Part shown: piece after piece, positions 14,844 to 22,515 of the stretch
Position numbering within the stretch: position 1 is the first letter of the stretch
How the letters are laid out: every line of letters starts with the position of its first letter
NCBI GenBank assembly: GCA_052144935.1
Contig: JBKQPR010000022.1
Location: 1 to 53,349 of the forward strand
DNA length: 53,349 nt
Source: JOPF133 sp052144935
Lineage (GTDB): Bacteria > Acidobacteriota > Terriglobia > Bryobacterales > Bryobacteraceae
Reading direction: 5' to 3'
Position numbers and translations under genes: made by a program
Notes under the pieces: model-generated
Databases searched by the model: none
Seen by the model: only the letters and a program-made list of their open reading frames with translations
Told to the model about the DNA's origin: nothing

Positions 14844-17800
14844 CTAGAAGTAGAACTTGACGGCGGCCTGCACGATCCGGTGACCCTGTTTTTCGGTCGT
14901 AGTTCCGAACAAGGGCGTATTGACCGCACCGCTGGTCCCATCGAAACCCAGAGTCAAATTGTTTCCATTGAACGACCACAGCGGGTGGTTCAGGAAGTTG
15001 TAGGCGTTGAAGCGGAACTGGAGCTTCATCGACTCCTTGATGACGAAATTCTTGAACATTCCAAGATCGGAGTTGAAGAATGCCGGTCCGTAGATGGGCG
15101 GCAGCACGCTCGGCCCGTTCTGGCCGATCGCCTTCGGATAAGTGAAGCAATTCGGATTGATGTACTGGTGAGGTCCGAGGTGCGAAGTGGGATTGCAGGT
15201 CTCGATCGGATTGAGCTGAATATCCGACGTGCCCAGCAGAGACACATTGCTGATGATGTACCCCGTGGGGTTGGTGGCCGAGATTGATCCTGGAACAATC
15301 AGGCCGTTCAGGCCCATACCGAAGTTCTGGCCCGAATTGCCGGGGAGGTTCACGCCGGATTGCAATTGCGTGATTCCCGACAGTTGCCATCCGTTGACCA
15401 GCCCTCCAGCCAGCTTGTTGCCCTTGACGGGGCTGCCCAATTCGATGGAGTACGCGGCATTGAAAATCTGTGGGCGGTTGCTGGGCTGGACTCCGTAGTC
15501 GTTGTTCAAGTTGTACTGGTCGAGACCCGGGTTCACAATGCCCATGGCTTTCCCGTAGGTGTAATTCATGTTAAGGGTGTAGCGGCCCTTGGTGCGCACC
15601 CAGGTCACTTGCAAGGCATTGTAGTTGGAGTACAAATTGTTGGTTGCCTGGTATACATCGCCCAAGGAAGGAATGGGCCGGAAGTTATTGGCCGTCAGGG
15701 TGTTCGGATCGACTCCGCCGTTCTTGCTGGAGAGCATGGCGCCGAACGGAACCGTGTTGAAATTGGAGCCGGGGCCGTTGCCGTTCAGCAGCAGATCGCG
15801 GCTCCGGTTGCCGACGTAAGCGACTTCCAGCAGGCCCGACCATGGCGTGCGCTGCGAAACCGTGACGTTATAGCTATCCGTGTAAGGCTGGTTATTGTCT
15901 TTGCTATCCACGGCTTGGGGGGAACTCGCCTGCGCCGCAAGGTTGATGGTAGAGAGGTTGCGCGCCAGCAATGGAACTCCATTGATGTTGTTGCCCAAGC
16001 TGTAACTCACTTCGCCGCCGGAGACTGCCAGGCCGCTCGTAAACTGGCCGGAATGATAGTAGTAACGGCCCCAACCGCCGCGGAGGACGGTCTTGCCCTG
16101 GCCGCTCAAATCGTATGCCACGCCGAGGCGGGGCTGATAGAACAGCGAGCGCGTCGGGAATCCGCCCAGCGGGACGGCAGAATCGCGGGAGTGCCATTCG
16201 AAGCCGCAATACTGCAGCGCCGGACAACTCGGATTATAATCCGAGGGAACCCAGACCGAATAACCAAAGCCCTCGCGGTCGTACCAGGGTTGGAAGTGGG
16301 TAAAGCGGATCCCGAGTTCCAGGGTCAGGCGACGCTTGACCTTCCAGGAATCCTGGACGAATCCCTCCCAGGTGTTGTAGGCAATATCATTGATACGGTT
16401 CTTATTGGTCTCCGAGTAGGCGTTCAGATTTCCGTACAACAGATCGGCGTACTCATTTCCGAACGTGTTGGAGTTATTGTTCCAGACTTGCAGTTGGCCC
16501 TCGGTGCTGTTGTTGTCCGGCTGCGCGTTGCGGATCCATTCCCAGAACACTCCACCTTTCACGGTGTGCGTTCCCCAAACTTTGGTGATGGTGTCGCTCG
16601 CACTGGGCATGTACTTGTCGGCGTAGAGGCCCTGCGAGTTGCCGCCCGCTTCGAATCCGCCGGGCATGAAAATCAGAGCCGCTTCCTGGTTGGTCCAACC
16701 GGTGCCGCCAAACGAGGGGATCTGCGCTACGCCATTGGCGAAGAGGCCCTTATAGTTATAGCCAACGGTCGCGCGATTCACTTTGCTGGGATCTTCAAAC
16801 ACGTTGGGGAAACCGATGTTCGTGTAGGCGAAGACGAACTCGTTGGTCATGGTCGGGCTGAACACGTGGGTCAGCGAGGCGGTAATGCTGTCGGAGCTGT
16901 TCTTCCCCTGAACCGGAGTGGGATAGGGAACCTGGCTGTTCTGGCGCCACCACAGTCCCACCGGGAACTGTTGCGTTTCGCGCTGCAGATTGTAGCGCAC
17001 GAACAGCTTGGTGTTGTCGCTGATGCTGTAGTCCACGCGGGACATCCACTGAGTATTGTTCTGATTGAAGGTTTCCGCCTGGACGTAATTGAATCCGCCG
17101 TTGGCATTGGGGTTCGCGTTGACAGCCGGATACAATTTCATCAGGTTCTGCATGTTCGGGTCGATCATATTGGACGGGATGATCCCGCCGGGAAACATCG
17201 CCAGGGCGGCCGCGTTCATCTGGCCGGGAGGGCCGCCGTTTGCGGTGAGGTTGCCCTCCGCAGCCACCGAAGAGGGCGAGAAGTTGCCGCCGAGTTCCGA
17301 TGACGTGGGCACCGTGGCGCGCAGCAGGCCGGTATCCAGAACCTGGTAGAAGTATTCGAAGCCGCTGAAGAAGAAGAGCTTATTGCGGTCTTTATTGAAG
17401 CGCGTGCCGGGAATGATCACCGGGCCGCCAATCGTCCCGCCGGGATAATAGTACTTGTTCTCCGGGCGGGGTGCACCGCTGGCATTAAACAGCGCGTCAT
17501 TGGCGTTCAAAACGTAGTTGCGGGCATAGAAAAAGGCGGAACCGTGGAAATCCTTGCCGCCGGACTTGGCTACGGAGGTGATCACCGCCGGTCCCTTCTG
17601 GTTTTCGGCGCTGAAGTTGGACATTTTCACCTGGAATTCGCTGATCATGTCCGAGTTGGGGTTCACCGGCGTGTCGCAATTGCAGCCGGGATCCGAGACG
17701 TGGGCGCCATCCGCCGTGATGTCCAGGGAGTTGCCGGGCAAGCCGTTGTAGGAGTAGGCGCCGTTCAGCGGGCTCTGGCTTCCGCCGTCGCCATTGCCAT

Positions 17801-18341
17801 TAATTCCAATGACTTGACCGCTATAGTTGGACTGGTTCGACGTCCCGTTTGTGATGCCGAAGCCCGGCATGATCTTGATGTACTCGGCGGCATTGCTGCC
17901 AACTTGAATGAAGTTCTCCAGTTCTTTGGTGGTGATGAGGTTCGATTTCTCCGCCGAGTCGACCGACGTCACGAGATCAACCTCCGAGGACACCTCGACG
18001 GCTTGAGCGGTTGCGCCGAGCGTGAGTTGGGCATCCACATTGCGCTTGTCACCGCCGTTCAGAGCGATTCCATCGACTTTATATAGGGTGAAGCCCTTAG
18101 CCTCAATGGTGAGATTGTAGTTCCCAACCGGCACGGAGGCGAAAGTGAAGTAGCCGTCGCTGTTGGTGACGGTGTCGCGTAGCGAACCGGACTGGGCGTC
18201 CTTCAAGGTAACCTTGGCTGCCACTACGACCGCCTGTGATGGGTCGGTGACCACCCCTGTGAGCGTCGCGTAAATGCCCTGCGCGGCGAGGTTGGTTGCC
18301 AGCATCGTTGCCAGCGCGAATCCAGCGAGGATTCTGATCAT
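14844..18341 (-). CDS. Oar-like TonB-dependent outer-membrane receptor
   Basis: About 1165 aa. Start placed at 18341, giving a signal peptide (MIRILAGFALATMLATNLAAQG); AAGGGG lies 13 bases upstream and in-frame ATGs also exist at 18365 and 18401. Residues about 22-115 form a carboxypeptidase-regulatory-like/Ig-type domain (TGVVTDPSQAVV, VTNSDGYFTFASVPVGNYNL). A plug domain follows (NLITTKELENFIQ; GPAVITSVAKSGGKDFHGSAF). The remainder is a long beta-barrel ending in AAVKFYF with the terminal aromatic typical of outer-membrane proteins. Such proteins are very numerous in acidobacteria and are thought to import large glycans or peptides. No SusD partner is seen. The cargo is unknown, though glycosidase genes lie within 10 kb. 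The gene is divergent from the deiodinase-like operon. Confidence 0.88.
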   Translation of the reverse strand: MIRILAGFALATMLATNLAAQGIYATLTGVVTDPSQAVVVAAKVTLKDAQSGSLRDTVTNSDGYFTFASVPVGNYNLTIEAKGFTLYKVDGIALNGGDKRNVDAQLTLGATAQAVEVSSEVDLVTSVDSAEKSNLITTKELENFIQVGSNAAEYIKIMPGFGITNGTSNQSNYSGQVIGINGNGDGGSQSPLNGAYSYNGLPGNSLDITADGAHVSDPGCNCDTPVNPNSDMISEFQVKMSNFSAENQKGPAVITSVAKSGGKDFHGSAFFYARNYVLNANDALFNASGAPRPENKYYYPGGTIGGPVIIPGTRFNKDRNKLFFFSGFEYFYQVLDTGLLRATVPTSSELGGNFSPSSVAAEGNLTANGGPPGQMNAAALAMFPGGIIPSNMIDPNMQNLMKLYPAVNANPNANGGFNYVQAETFNQNNTQWMSRVDYSISDNTKLFVRYNLQRETQQFPVGLWWRQNSQVPYPTPVQGKNSSDSITASLTHVFSPTMTNEFVFAYTNIGFPNVFEDPSKVNRATVGYNYKGLFANGVAQIPSFGGTGWTNQEAALIFMPGGFEAGGNSQGLYADKYMPSASDTITKVWGTHTVKGGVFWEWIRNAQPDNNSTEGQLQVWNNNSNTFGNEYADLLYGNLNAYSETNKNRINDIAYNTWEGFVQDSWKVKRRLTLELGIRFTHFQPWYDREGFGYSVWVPSDYNPSCPALQYCGFEWHSRDSAVPLGGFPTRSLFYQPRLGVAYDLSGQGKTVLRGGWGRYYYHSGQFTSGLAVSGGEVSYSLGNNINGVPLLARNLSTINLAAQASSPQAVDSKDNNQPYTDSYNVTVSQRTPWSGLLEVAYVGNRSRDLLLNGNGPGSNFNTVPFGAMLSSKNGGVDPNTLTANNFRPIPSLGDVYQATNNLYSNYNALQVTWVRTKGRYTLNMNYTYGKAMGIVNPGLDQYNLNNDYGVQPSNRPQIFNAAYSIELGSPVKGNKLAGGLVNGWQLSGITQLQSGVNLPGNSGQNFGMGLNGLIVPGSISATNPTGYIISNVSLLGTSDIQLNPIETCNPTSHLGPHQYINPNCFTYPKAIGQNGPSVLPPIYGPAFFNSDLGMFKNFVIKESMKLQFRFNAYNFLNHPLWSFNGNNLTLGFDGTSGAVNTPLFGTTTEKQGHRIVQAAVKFYF

Positions 18342-18428
18342 ACGGATTTGTGTTCCCCTTCTCATTTGCTTGCGAACCCCATTTCCCAAGAGGACTACCA
18401 AGCTTCGGATATTCTTGGAAGTACCAGT

Positions 18429-18434
18429 AGTATA
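18429..18434 (-). promoter_or_regulatory. Candidate -10 box of the TonB-dependent receptor gene
   Basis: TATACT on the minus strand, about 90 bases before the receptor start, in the sequence TGCTTTTATACTACTGG. The matching -35 is poor (CTGTTT or TTTTCC at suitable distances), so an activator may be needed. Confidence 0.35.
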
Positions 18435-18478
18435 AAAGCATTAGAGCCAGGAAAACAGGCTAATGAACGATAGATGCG

Positions 18479-18739
18479 GTTAACACGAAACGCAGGTGGG
18501 CAGGTTAATCCTGAGATGCAGCCAGACCAGTACTATTTCGAAGGTCCGGATACGAAAAACGGTAGCGCAAAGTCGAGCGATTGGGGGCCGCCCGCAGGTT
18601 TCGGCGGTTTTTATATGGATTGTTGTAGCAAAGTGGGGAAGCGCTGCCGGCAAGCCTTAGAATTCCGCGGGCGGTTCGAGACGGGGTGTTAACGATGGCA
18701 TCTGGCCATAAAATCAATACGTTAACGGCCAACGTTAAC
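18479..18739. promoter_or_regulatory. Cluster of four GTTAAC boxes in the divergent intergenic region
   Basis: GTTAAC occurs at 18479-18484, 18688-18693, 18721-18726 and 18734-18739; the last two are embedded in the palindrome CGTTAACG and have centres 13 bases apart. They lie between the TonB-dependent receptor and the deiodinase-like operon. The same hexamer occurs as a helically phased set upstream of the malectin regulator. Common control is possible but unproven. The rest of 18342-18825 holds no gene. Confidence 0.35.
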
Positions 18740-18825
18740 GCTTGAATCGCAGCCCGGCCGAGCGTCATCCGGGCGTTTGGGGCGCGGTTGGTGATAGAAT
18801 TTTCCTACCGAGGGAGCCAATTCCG

Positions 18826-20295
18826 TTGTCGCAGCCGTACCTGATCGTCGCAGTTTTTGCCGCCAGTCTGGGGGCTCAGACTCGGGTTGACAGTTGCGGT
18901 TTCGCGGCCGCCCTTCGTCTGCATCAGGCCGGCGATTTAGCCGGGGCGGCGGCCGGGTACCAAGCCTGTCTCGCGGCCGAGCCGGGACGCGTGGATGTGC
19001 GGTCCAATCTCGGCGCGGTTTTCGCGGGGATGGGGCGCTACCAGGACGCCATCGAGCAGTACCTTGAGGCGTTGAAGACCGCCTCGCCGGACGTGTCGCC
19101 CCGGCTGCGGTTCAACCTCGCGCTGGCATACTATAAGTCGTTCCAGATTCCCGCGGCAGCGGAGGAGCTGGAGCCTTTGCACCGATCCCAGCCGGAGGAC
19201 CTGAATCTGGCCGTTTTGCTTGCCGACTGCCGGCTCCGCACGGGAGAGTTCCAGAAGGCTGTGGACGCTGTAGCGCCCCTGGAGGCGGCCCATGTGGACG
19301 ATCTGGCGCTGAACTACGTCCTGGGGATGTCGTTGATCCGGTTGGGGCGAGTCGTGGATGGGCAGATCCGGGTGGACCGCATTTTGCGGCGCGGCGATTC
19401 TGCCGAAGGGCACCTTCTGATGGGCTCGGCCTTATTCGGCGCAGGCAACTATCCTGCCGCCCTGAAGGAATTGAACCAGGCAGTGGCATTGAATCCGGAG
19501 GTTCCGTCGTTGCAGTCGTATCTGGGACAGGCGCTGCTCTACACCGGCGATGCGGACGGCGCGGTGACGGCGTTCCGCAAGGAACTGGCCGCCAACCCGA
19601 ACGATTACGATGCGAACTTCCAGTTGGCTTCGATTCTGGCGCGCCGCGGGCAGGCTGAGGAATCGCGGCGGTTGCTAGAGCGCGCCGCGCAGGTGCGGCC
19701 CGCGTCGGCCGAGGCGCGCGCGGCTCTGGCCGGCGGCTTCCATTTCGAACAGGCCGCGCACGGCGATCCGGGCATCCCGGTGGGGGCGGCGGCGCCACCA
19801 GCCGGAACCCTCAGTTTCGCCGGCTTGGCACGGCCGGTGGCGCTGGTGTTCGGAAGCTATACCTGCCCGAAATTGCGGAGTTCGGCCGCCGGCCTGAAAC
19901 GCCTTGCCGCCGAGTACCACGAGCGGGTGGACTTCCGCCTGGTCTACATCAGCGAGGCGCATGCCGATGGCGGCGCGGAGTCCGAGTGGCAGAGCAGTAT
20001 CAATCAAAAGGAAGGAATCGACCTGCCGGCGGCGCGCAACCTGGCTGAAAAGCAGGACCATGCCATGCTCTGCCTTCGCAAGTTGACCCTGCCCTTTGCA
20101 GTAGTGGTGGATGGCATGGATGCCGGCGCGGAGCGGGCGTATCAGGCCTGGCCGAGCCGCCTTTACCTGGTGGGCCGCGACGGGAAAGTGGCGTTCCAGA
20201 CCCGGCTGGGAGAGTTGGATTTTCATCCGGAAGACCTGGAGCGGGCAATTCGCGAGATCCTGGCCAGGGGAGAGGCCGATGCGCACTTGCGGTAG
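18826..20295 (+). CDS. Exported TPR protein with C-terminal iodothyronine-deiodinase-like thioredoxin fold
   Basis: 489 aa from a TTG at 18826, chosen because GAGGGAG lies just upstream and the protein then opens with a signal peptide (QPYLIVAVFAASLGAQ); the frame extends 28 codons further without signal character. Residues about 20-300 hold seven or more TPR units. From about 320 the sequence matches the deiodinase family: FGSYTCPKL, DFRLVYISEAHADG, and VVDGMDAGAERAYQAWPSRLYLV. Vertebrate deiodinases have FGSCTUPPF and VYIxEAH, so C347 is at the selenocysteine position and EAH at 377-379 is conserved. Expected activity is reductive or thiol-redox chemistry in the periplasm; the substrate is unknown. 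It heads an operon and overlaps the next gene by 17 bases. Confidence 0.82.
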   Translation: MSQPYLIVAVFAASLGAQTRVDSCGFAAALRLHQAGDLAGAAAGYQACLAAEPGRVDVRSNLGAVFAGMGRYQDAIEQYLEALKTASPDVSPRLRFNLALAYYKSFQIPAAAEELEPLHRSQPEDLNLAVLLADCRLRTGEFQKAVDAVAPLEAAHVDDLALNYVLGMSLIRLGRVVDGQIRVDRILRRGDSAEGHLLMGSALFGAGNYPAALKELNQAVALNPEVPSLQSYLGQALLYTGDADGAVTAFRKELAANPNDYDANFQLASILARRGQAEESRRLLERAAQVRPASAEARAALAGGFHFEQAAHGDPGIPVGAAAPPAGTLSFAGLARPVALVFGSYTCPKLRSSAAGLKRLAAEYHERVDFRLVYISEAHADGGAESEWQSSINQKEGIDLPAARNLAEKQDHAMLCLRKLTLPFAVVVDGMDAGAERAYQAWPSRLYLVGRDGKVAFQTRLGELDFHPEDLERAIREILARGEADAHLR

Positions 20296-21415
20296 AGGCG
20301 TCGTCCGGTATGCCTGGCTTGCGCTGGGCCTGGCGGGCGCCGCGTGGAGCCAGCAGCCCCCGGCGGTGGAGGAGGTTCTGCGTCACGCCATCGCGCTGCA
20401 TCAGGCGGGTGACGTGGCAGCCGCGATTCCCGAGTACCGGGCTTATTTGAAACAGGTTCCAGGCAACGTCATGGCGCGGTCGAACCTGGGTGCTGCCCTG
20501 TCCCGCGCGGGGCTTTACGAACAGGCCATCGTCGAATACAGAAAAGCTCTGGAATCGCAGCCCGGCAATACGCCGGTTCGCCTGAATCTGGGATTGGCCT
20601 ATTACAAGGCGGCGGAGATTTCGCAGGCCGCCTCGGAGCTGGCGCGCGTGGTGGCGGAGCAGCCATCGAACCGCCAGGCGATTCTTCTGCTGGGGGATTG
20701 CGACCTCCGCCTCGGCGAGAATAAAAAGGTCGTCGATCTGCTCTCGCCACTGGAGCGGCAATCGCCCGACGATAAGGCGGTCATCTACCTGTTGGGCACG
20801 GCCTTGATCCGCGACGAACAGCCGGCGCGCGGGCAGTTGCTGGTGGACCGCATCCTGCGCGACGGCGATTCCGCGGAGGCCCGCCTTTTGATGGGCGCCA
20901 CTAAAATGTCAGTGCAGGATTATGCCGGTGCGCTCGAAGATCTCAAGAAGGCCGTGGAACTGAACCCGCAGCTCCCCGACGTGTATTCGTATTACGGGAT
21001 GGCGTTGGCCGCCACCGGCGACACGCCCGGCGCGGCGGTGGCGTTCCGCAAGGAACTGGAATCGAACCCCAACGACTACACTGCCAACGTGCAGCTTGGA
21101 ACTCTGCTGATGCAGGACCAGAACTACGCCGAGGCGCGGAAATGCTTCCAGCGAGCGCTGGGGGTGCGTCCCGGCGATGCCGCCGTGCGGTACCAGTTGG
21201 CGGCGCTGGATCTGCAGGAAGGCCGGACACAAGAGGCACTCACCGTGCTGGAGAAACTGACCCGGGAGATCCCTTCGTTCGTGGCGGCTCATGTTTCGCT
21301 AGCTACGGCCTACTACCGGCTGAAGCGCAAGGAAGAAGGCGACAAGGAGCGCGCCATCGTGCTCAAGCTGAATGCCGAGAAACAGGCCACCGAGCCGGGA
21401 GCGAAATCAAAATGA
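20279..21415 (+). CDS. Exported TPR protein, paralogue of the upstream gene's TPR half
   Basis: 378 aa. The ATG at 20279 lies inside the end of the previous gene, with AGGGGAGAGG just upstream, so translation is probably coupled. A short arginine-containing N-terminus and hydrophobic stretch (YAWLALGLAGAAWSQQ) act as signal peptide. Eight or so TPR units follow. Many segments match the preceding protein one for one (GQLLVDRILRDGDSAEARLLMG versus its GQIRVDRILRRGDSAEGHLLMG; AFRKELESNPNDYTAN versus AFRKELAANPNDYDAN). It therefore arose by duplication but lacks the deiodinase-like domain. Probably a periplasmic scaffold for the operon's other products. Its stop overlaps the next start (ATGA). 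Confidence 0.85.
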   Translation: MRTCGRGVVRYAWLALGLAGAAWSQQPPAVEEVLRHAIALHQAGDVAAAIPEYRAYLKQVPGNVMARSNLGAALSRAGLYEQAIVEYRKALESQPGNTPVRLNLGLAYYKAAEISQAASELARVVAEQPSNRQAILLLGDCDLRLGENKKVVDLLSPLERQSPDDKAVIYLLGTALIRDEQPARGQLLVDRILRDGDSAEARLLMGATKMSVQDYAGALEDLKKAVELNPQLPDVYSYYGMALAATGDTPGAAVAFRKELESNPNDYTANVQLGTLLMQDQNYAEARKCFQRALGVRPGDAAVRYQLAALDLQEGRTQEALTVLEKLTREIPSFVAAHVSLATAYYRLKRKEEGDKERAIVLKLNAEKQATEPGAKSK

Positions 21416-22464
21416 GGGTTCGCCGCGCGGCCTACGCCGGCCTGTGGCTGGTGCTTCCCGGCCTGCCGTTCCTGGCCGCGGCCGCTCCGCCCACAGCCGT
21501 AGACGCCGTGTGCATCACCTGTCACTCCACACAGACCGCGCACTTTCGTGCCACGCCCATGGCGCAAGCGCTCGACTCGGCGGAGGCCTGCAACATTCTG
21601 AGACAGCATCCCGATCTTTCGTTTCAAGAAGGCCCTTATCGATCGCGCATCGCGCGGGAGGGCGACCACAGCATCCTGACCGTGACCAATACGGGCGCGG
21701 GCGACACCCTCACGGTTCCGCTACTGTGGGCGTTCGGACGGGGGCAGGCCGGCCAGACCTACGTTTTCGAATATGACGGAGCGTTTTACGAGAGCCGCGT
21801 CAGTTTCTATAACGCGCTGGGTGCGCTCGATCTGACCATGGGGGCTATGAACAGCGAGCCGCAAACCATCGTGGCGGCCGCGGGGCGCCGCATGGACGCT
21901 ATCGGCGCGCGCGATTGTTTCGGTTGCCACTCCCGCGGCGGCGTTTCCGAGGGCAAGCTGCATCTGGAGGCGCTCGTTCCCGGCGTCGGCTGCGAATCTT
22001 GCCACGGGGCGGCGGCCAGGCACGCGGACGCCGTGCGCGCCGGAGACGCCGCCGGCGCGAAGCTGCCGCACCTGGGCGCGCTTTCTGCGGAGGACATGGG
22101 TGAATTGTGCGGCCGCTGTCACCGCACCTGGTCGCAGATCGCTCTCAACGGACCGCGCGGCGTCAATAATGTGCGCTTCCAGCCCTACCGCCTCGCCAAC
22201 AGCAAATGCTTTGACGCGGCGGATCGCCGCATCCGCTGCACGGCCTGCCACGATCCGCATGGGGCGCTCGAAACCAATCTCGCGAACTACGACGCCAGGT
22301 GCGCCGCCTGCCATTCCGCGGCGCTGCATACGAAGGTCTGCAGCGTGGCGAAGGCCAACTGCGCCGGATGCCATATGCCTAAGGTCGAACTGCCGGGCGC
22401 ACATGCCCGCTTCACCGACCATCAGATCCGCATCGCCCGCGCGGGCGCTCCCTATCCGAATTGA
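21412..22464 (+). CDS. Heptaheme c-type cytochrome, exported
   Basis: 350 aa with a signal peptide (LWLVLPGLPFLAAAAPP). Seven CxxCH haem-binding motifs are visible in order: CITCH, CFGCH, CESCH, CGRCH, CTACH, CAACH and CAGCH. The first stands alone near residue 35; the others are packed between about 170 and 325, separated by a region of about 130 residues without haem motifs that may be a beta domain. CESCHGAA and CTACHDPHG are typical of nitrite-reductase/octahaem-like and DmsE-like multihaem proteins, but no specific enzyme is recognised. It should sit in the periplasm or on the surface and carry electrons. The ATGA overlap with the TPR gene and nine bases to the next gene place it firmly in the operon. 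Confidence 0.88.
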   Translation: MRVRRAAYAGLWLVLPGLPFLAAAAPPTAVDAVCITCHSTQTAHFRATPMAQALDSAEACNILRQHPDLSFQEGPYRSRIAREGDHSILTVTNTGAGDTLTVPLLWAFGRGQAGQTYVFEYDGAFYESRVSFYNALGALDLTMGAMNSEPQTIVAAAGRRMDAIGARDCFGCHSRGGVSEGKLHLEALVPGVGCESCHGAAARHADAVRAGDAAGAKLPHLGALSAEDMGELCGRCHRTWSQIALNGPRGVNNVRFQPYRLANSKCFDAADRRIRCTACHDPHGALETNLANYDARCAACHSAALHTKVCSVAKANCAGCHMPKVELPGAHARFTDHQIRIARAGAPYPN

Positions 22465-22470
22465 AGAGAA

Positions 22471-22515
22471 ACCATGCCACCACGAACCATGCCATTACGA
22501 ACCATGCCACCACGC
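22471..22515 (+). repeat. Three tandem 15-base units, each with an ATG
   Basis: ACCATGCCACCACGA, ACCATGCCATTACGA and ACCATGCCACCACGC follow one another across the start of the UnbV-like gene. They give three in-frame start codons (22474, 22489, 22504) and a repeated Met-Pro-(Pro/Leu)-Arg-Thr N-terminus. The downstream units could serve as alternative starts. Confidence 0.85.

Noticed and set aside
14572..14847. Plus-strand ORF with (VEQKK)x3 start
   Set aside because: It runs over the minus-strand terminator, its T-tracts and a structured repeat. The short middle part looks slightly protein-like, but there is no ribosome binding site and the tail is repeat DNA.
15360..17303. 647-codon plus-strand open frame
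   Set aside because: It lies wholly antisense to the TonB-dependent receptor. Its translation has no recognisable domain and is typical of GC-rich shadow frames.
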